Shown: positions 5,792 to 8,210 of the stretch, in pieces
Layout: each line of letters opens with the position of its first letter
Position numbering within the stretch: position 1 is the stretch's first letter
Source: Geobacter sp.
GTDB lineage: Bacteria > Desulfobacterota > Desulfuromonadia > Geobacterales > DSM-12255
Assembly: GCA_012026855.1 (NCBI GenBank)
Contig: VEOV01000121.1
Span: 1-8,210 of the forward strand
DNA: 8,210 nucleotides
Reading direction: 5' to 3'
Translations under genes and position numbers: made by a program
The notes under the pieces: generated by a model
The model's input: only the letters and a program-made list of their open reading frames with translations
What the model was told of the DNA's origin: nothing
The model's database searches: none

Positions 5792-7435
5792 ATGGGAGCA
5801 AAGCTTATCAAATTCGATCAGGAAGGGCGCAACGCCATCCTGAAAGGTGTTAATACCCTGGCAGACGCAGTGAAGGTAACTCTCGGTCCCAAAGGCCGCA
5901 ACGTCATCATCGACAAATCCTACGGTTCACCGTTGATCACCAAGGACGGCGTTTCCGTTGCCAAAGAAATCGAGCTGGAAGACAAGTTCGAGAACATGGG
6001 CGCCCAGCTGGTCAAGGAAGTTGCTTCCAAGACTTCCGATGTTGCCGGTGACGGCACCACCACAGCAACTGTTCTTGCCCAAGCCATCTACCGTCAGGGT
6101 TCCAAGCTGGTTGCCGCCGGTCACAACCCGATGGAGATCAAGCGCGGCATTGACAAGGCGGTCGAGACCCTCGTTGCCGAACTGAAAGCCATCTCCAAGC
6201 CGATCAAGGATCACAAGGAAATCGCCCAGGTAGGTACCATCTCTGCCAACAATGACAAGACCATCGGCGACATCATTGCCGAGGCCATGGAAAAGGTCGG
6301 CAAAGAGGGCGTTATCACCGTTGAAGAGGCCAAAGCCATGGAGACAACCCATGAAACTGTCGAGGGGATGCAGTTCGACCGCGGTTACCTCTCCCCTTAC
6401 TTCGTTACCGACCCAGAGCGGATGGAGTGTTCTTTCGAGAACGTCAACATCCTCATTCACGACAAGAAGATCTCCAACATGAAGGACCTCCTGCCGGTGC
6501 TTGAGCAGACCGCAAAATCAGGCCGTCCGCTGCTGATCATCGCCGAGGACATCGAAGGCGAGGCTCTGGCAACTCTGGTAGTCAACAAGCTGCGTGGCGT
6601 GCTCAACATCTGCGCAGTCAAGGCTCCGGGCTTCGGCGACCGTCGCAAGGCCATGCTGGAAGACATCGCCGTGCTCACCGGCGGCACCGTCATCTCCGAA
6701 GAGACCGGCTTCAAGCTGGAGAACACCACTTTTGACATGCTCGGCCAGGCCAAGCGCGTTACTGTCGACAAGGACAACACCACCATCATCGACGGCTCCG
6801 GCAAGGAAGCTGACATTACCGGCCGCATCAAGATGATCCGTGCCCAGATCGATGAGACCAGCAGCGATTACGATCGCGAGAAGCTCCAGGAGCGTCTTGC
6901 CAAGCTTGCCGGCGGCGTTGCCGTTATCAAGGTCGGCGCAGCCACCGAAACCGAAATGAAAGAGAAGAAGGCCCGCGTTGAAGACGCCCTCCACGCAACC
7001 CGCGCAGCTGTTGACGAAGGGGTTGTTCCTGGCGGCGGCGTAGCTTACATCCGCGCCCTCAAATCACTCGACAAACTGAAGCTGCAAGCTGAGCAGCAGT
7101 TCGGCGTCAACGTGATCAAGGCTTCCCTCGAAGCTCCGATCCGTCAGATTGCCGAAAATGCCGGCATCGATGCATCCATCGTGGTTGACAAGGTAAAACG
7201 CGGCAAGGACGCTTACGGCTACAATGCAGCTGACGACGAGTACGTCGACATGCTGGCCGCCGGCATCATCGACCCGACCAAGGTAAGCCGCTGCGCTCTG
7301 CAGAACGCTGCTTCCGTTGCCGGCCTCATGCTGACCACCGAAGCTCTCATCGCCGAGAAGCCGAAGGATGATTCAGCAATGCCTGCTATGCCGGGTGGTA
7401 TGGGTGGCATGGGCGGTATGGGCGGCATGATGTAA
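5792..7435 (+). CDS. groEL: Chaperonin GroEL (Hsp60)
   Basis: The 547-residue product is a full-length, intact GroEL, the ATP-dependent double-ring chaperonin that works with GroES in the cytoplasm. Nucleotide-site elements are present at canonical numbering: TLGPKGRN (30-37), D52 in TKDGVSVAKEIEL, D87 in AGDGTTTA, the catalytic D398 in VEDALHATRAA and GGGV (414-417). Apical residues for polypeptide and GroES binding are conserved (Y199, Y203, F204, L234, L237, V263, V264). The tail ends in the Gly-Met repeat typical of group I chaperonins (PGGMGGMGGMGGMM). The ribosome site GGAGG sits nine bases before the ATG in an A/T-rich leader that should keep the start open. It is the second gene of the CIRCE-controlled unit, but the gap from groES is long. 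Transcription should stop at the hairpin at 7584-7614. Confidence 0.99.
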   Translation: MGAKLIKFDQEGRNAILKGVNTLADAVKVTLGPKGRNVIIDKSYGSPLITKDGVSVAKEIELEDKFENMGAQLVKEVASKTSDVAGDGTTTATVLAQAIYRQGSKLVAAGHNPMEIKRGIDKAVETLVAELKAISKPIKDHKEIAQVGTISANNDKTIGDIIAEAMEKVGKEGVITVEEAKAMETTHETVEGMQFDRGYLSPYFVTDPERMECSFENVNILIHDKKISNMKDLLPVLEQTAKSGRPLLIIAEDIEGEALATLVVNKLRGVLNICAVKAPGFGDRRKAMLEDIAVLTGGTVISEETGFKLENTTFDMLGQAKRVTVDKDNTTIIDGSGKEADITGRIKMIRAQIDETSSDYDREKLQERLAKLAGGVAVIKVGAATETEMKEKKARVEDALHATRAAVDEGVVPGGGVAYIRALKSLDKLKLQAEQQFGVNVIKASLEAPIRQIAENAGIDASIVVDKVKRGKDAYGYNAADDEYVDMLAAGIIDPTKVSRCALQNAASVAGLMLTTEALIAEKPKDDSAMPAMPGGMGGMGGMGGMM

Positions 7436-7446
7436 TTGCCCGGAAG

Positions 7447-7534
7447 GGAACGCGGCTTTTCCGCCCTGGCGGCGTAAGTCTTCGGTTCCGGTTGTGCGGC
7501 GTAGCGCTGCTACGCCTCCGCCCGGCTCCTCGAC
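7447..7534 (+). repeat. Intergenic hairpin repeat, copy B (downstream of groEL)
   Basis: This is the partner of the segment behind groES, starting 11 bases after the groEL stop. Bases 7447-7470 match copy A at 21 of 24 positions, the 30-base core 7492-7521 is identical to it, and CGGCTC recurs at 7523-7528. The core stem is 7498-7505 paired with 7509-7516. Small indels in the flanks and a divergent middle, contrasted with the unchanged palindrome, suggest two old insertions of the same element or duplicated 3' regions with selection on the hairpin. Confidence 0.8.
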
Positions 7535-7583
7535 AGCCTTGCCAGGACAAAAAATCCACGTTCCGAAGAGTTTCGCAAAAGAA

Positions 7584-7614
7584 AAAGGGAGCGGCCGAAT
7601 TGGTCGCTCCCTTT
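7584..7614. terminator. Bidirectional rho-independent terminator between groEL and the ABC gene
   Basis: AAAGGGAGCGGCC (7584-7596) pairs with GGTCGCTCCCTTT (7602-7614): thirteen pairs including one G-U wobble, around a five-base loop. On the plus strand the stem ends in TTTATTATT, adequate for groEL. On the minus strand it is followed by TTTTTCTTTTG, a better U-tract, serving the ABC transporter gene whose stop is 23 bases away. One hairpin thus ends both convergent units. Confidence 0.85.
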
Positions 7615-7636
7615 ATTATTGGTATCTGCTTTACCT

Positions 7637-8209
7637 CTATTTGAACTGCAGCTGGTAGAGCCGGTAGTAGACCCCTTTGGCGGCCAGCAGTTGGTCGTGA
7701 GTTCCTTCCTCCACCTTTTCACCGCGGTGGATGACCACGATCCGGTCGGCGTCGCGGATGGTGGAGAGGCGGTGGGCCACCACCAGGGTGGTTCTGCTGG
7801 CCATCAGCCCTGCCAGTCCCTGCTGGATCAGCATCTCTGCCTCGGTATCCACGCTGGCCGTGGCTTCGTCCAGCACCAGGATCTCCGGATCAAAGGCCAC
7901 GGCGCGGGCAAAGGAGATCAGCTGCCGCTCTCCCACGGAGAAGTTGTTGCCCCGCTCCCGCACCTCTTCCTGATACCCATGGGCCAGTTTTTCGATGAAG
8001 CGGTCGGCGCCGACCATGGCAGCGGCCTGGCGCACCTTCTGCCTGGCGTTTTCATCCCCCAGGCAGATATTCTCCTCGATCGTGCCGGTAAAAAGATACG
8101 GGTCCTGCAGGACAATGCCGATCCGTTGGCGCAGCTCCGGCAGCGGAATCTGGCGCAAATCGGTGCCATCCAGCTCGACCCCACCTTTGTTTACGTCGTA
8201 AAGCCTTGA
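7637..8209 (-). CDS. ABC exporter, C-terminal part of the nucleotide-binding domain (5' end off the window)
   Basis: 190 C-terminal residues are visible, open to the right-hand edge. They hold the Q-loop (VLQDPYLFTGTIEEN, about visible residues 33-47), the signature motif NNFSVGERQ (88-96), Walker B with catalytic Glu (ILVLDEATASVD, 110-121) and the switch histidine (VVAHRLSTI, 143-151). The Walker A motif and any membrane domain lie off the window. The TGTIEENI after the Q-loop and the overall sequence are those of B-type (MsbA/MdlB-like) exporters, usually fused to six membrane helices. The signature is FSVGE instead of LSGGQ, as commonly seen in one partner of heterodimeric MdlAB/YheHI-type pairs, so a second half-transporter gene is likely next to it. 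The substrate cannot be told from this part. The TTG at 8158 sits inside the conserved domain and is not the start. Confidence 0.9.
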   Translation of the reverse strand, partial: SRLYDVNKGGVELDGTDLRQIPLPELRQRIGIVLQDPYLFTGTIEENICLGDENARQKVRQAAAMVGADRFIEKLAHGYQEEVRERGNNFSVGERQLISFARAVAFDPEILVLDEATASVDTEAEMLIQQGLAGLMASRTTLVVAHRLSTIRDADRIVVIHRGEKVEEGTHDQLLAAKGVYYRLYQLQFK

Positions 8210-8210
8210 C

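Noticed and set aside
5927..6460. 177-codon minus-strand frame inside groEL
   Set aside because: It is antisense to the strongly conserved groEL coding sequence; such frames are common opposite GC-biased genes.
7381..7435. Short tandem GGNATG-type repeat at the 3' end of groEL
   Set aside because: It encodes the normal Gly-Met tail of group I chaperonins rather than an independent repeat element.
7619..8209. 196-codon plus-strand frame at the right edge
   Set aside because: It is antisense to the ABC nucleotide-binding domain, which has all expected motifs on the minus strand.
1..8210. CRISPR array, tRNA, insertion sequence or phage genes
   Set aside because: I looked for regularly spaced repeats, cloverleaf-like segments and transposase or integrase motifs on both strands and saw none.

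Overview
The window looks like a chromosomal segment of a moderately GC-rich anaerobic Gram-negative bacterium, most likely a Geobacter-like member of the Desulfuromonadia. This is an inference from several signs: a cytosolic NAD(P)-type [NiFe] hydrogenase operon, an outer-membrane-type lipoprotein with PKD domains, a CIRCE-controlled groES-groEL pair, and GroEL/ABC-exporter sequences that read like that group. No 16S or other species marker is present. I see no phage, insertion sequence, CRISPR array, tRNA or rRNA.

Left part (1-2700, minus strand): an operon of three tightly coupled genes, read right to left. They encode a 4Fe-4S beta-type subunit, an FAD/NAD/2Fe-2S gamma-type subunit and the start of a [NiFe] hydrogenase small (delta) subunit. 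The gene order beta-gamma-delta is that of the soluble sulfhydrogenase / group 3 hydrogenases (hydB-hydG-hydD-hydA). The catalytic large subunit is expected just beyond position 1. A good sigma70-type promoter with an AT-rich palindrome lies 50-80 bases upstream of the first gene.

Middle (2690-5003): a minus-strand lipoprotein gene with two C-terminal PKD domains, whose base composition changes sharply partway through, is followed by a strong GC-rich hairpin. It is divergent from a plus-strand radical SAM gene of the TIGR01212/YhcC type.

Right part (5004-7620): a 324-base non-coding stretch carries a long-range 13-bp inverted repeat, a sigma70-type promoter and a perfect CIRCE operator. Then come groES and groEL. 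Each of these two genes is followed directly by a copy of the same ~90-bp intergenic repeat, whose 30-base hairpin core is identical in both copies. A bidirectional terminator separates groEL from the convergent 3' end of an ABC exporter gene (7637-8209, cut by the window edge).

Nothing here is a clear new defence or mobile system. The most interesting points are the repeat pair behind groES and groEL, the compositional mosaic in the PKD lipoprotein gene, and the unassigned role of the radical SAM protein.
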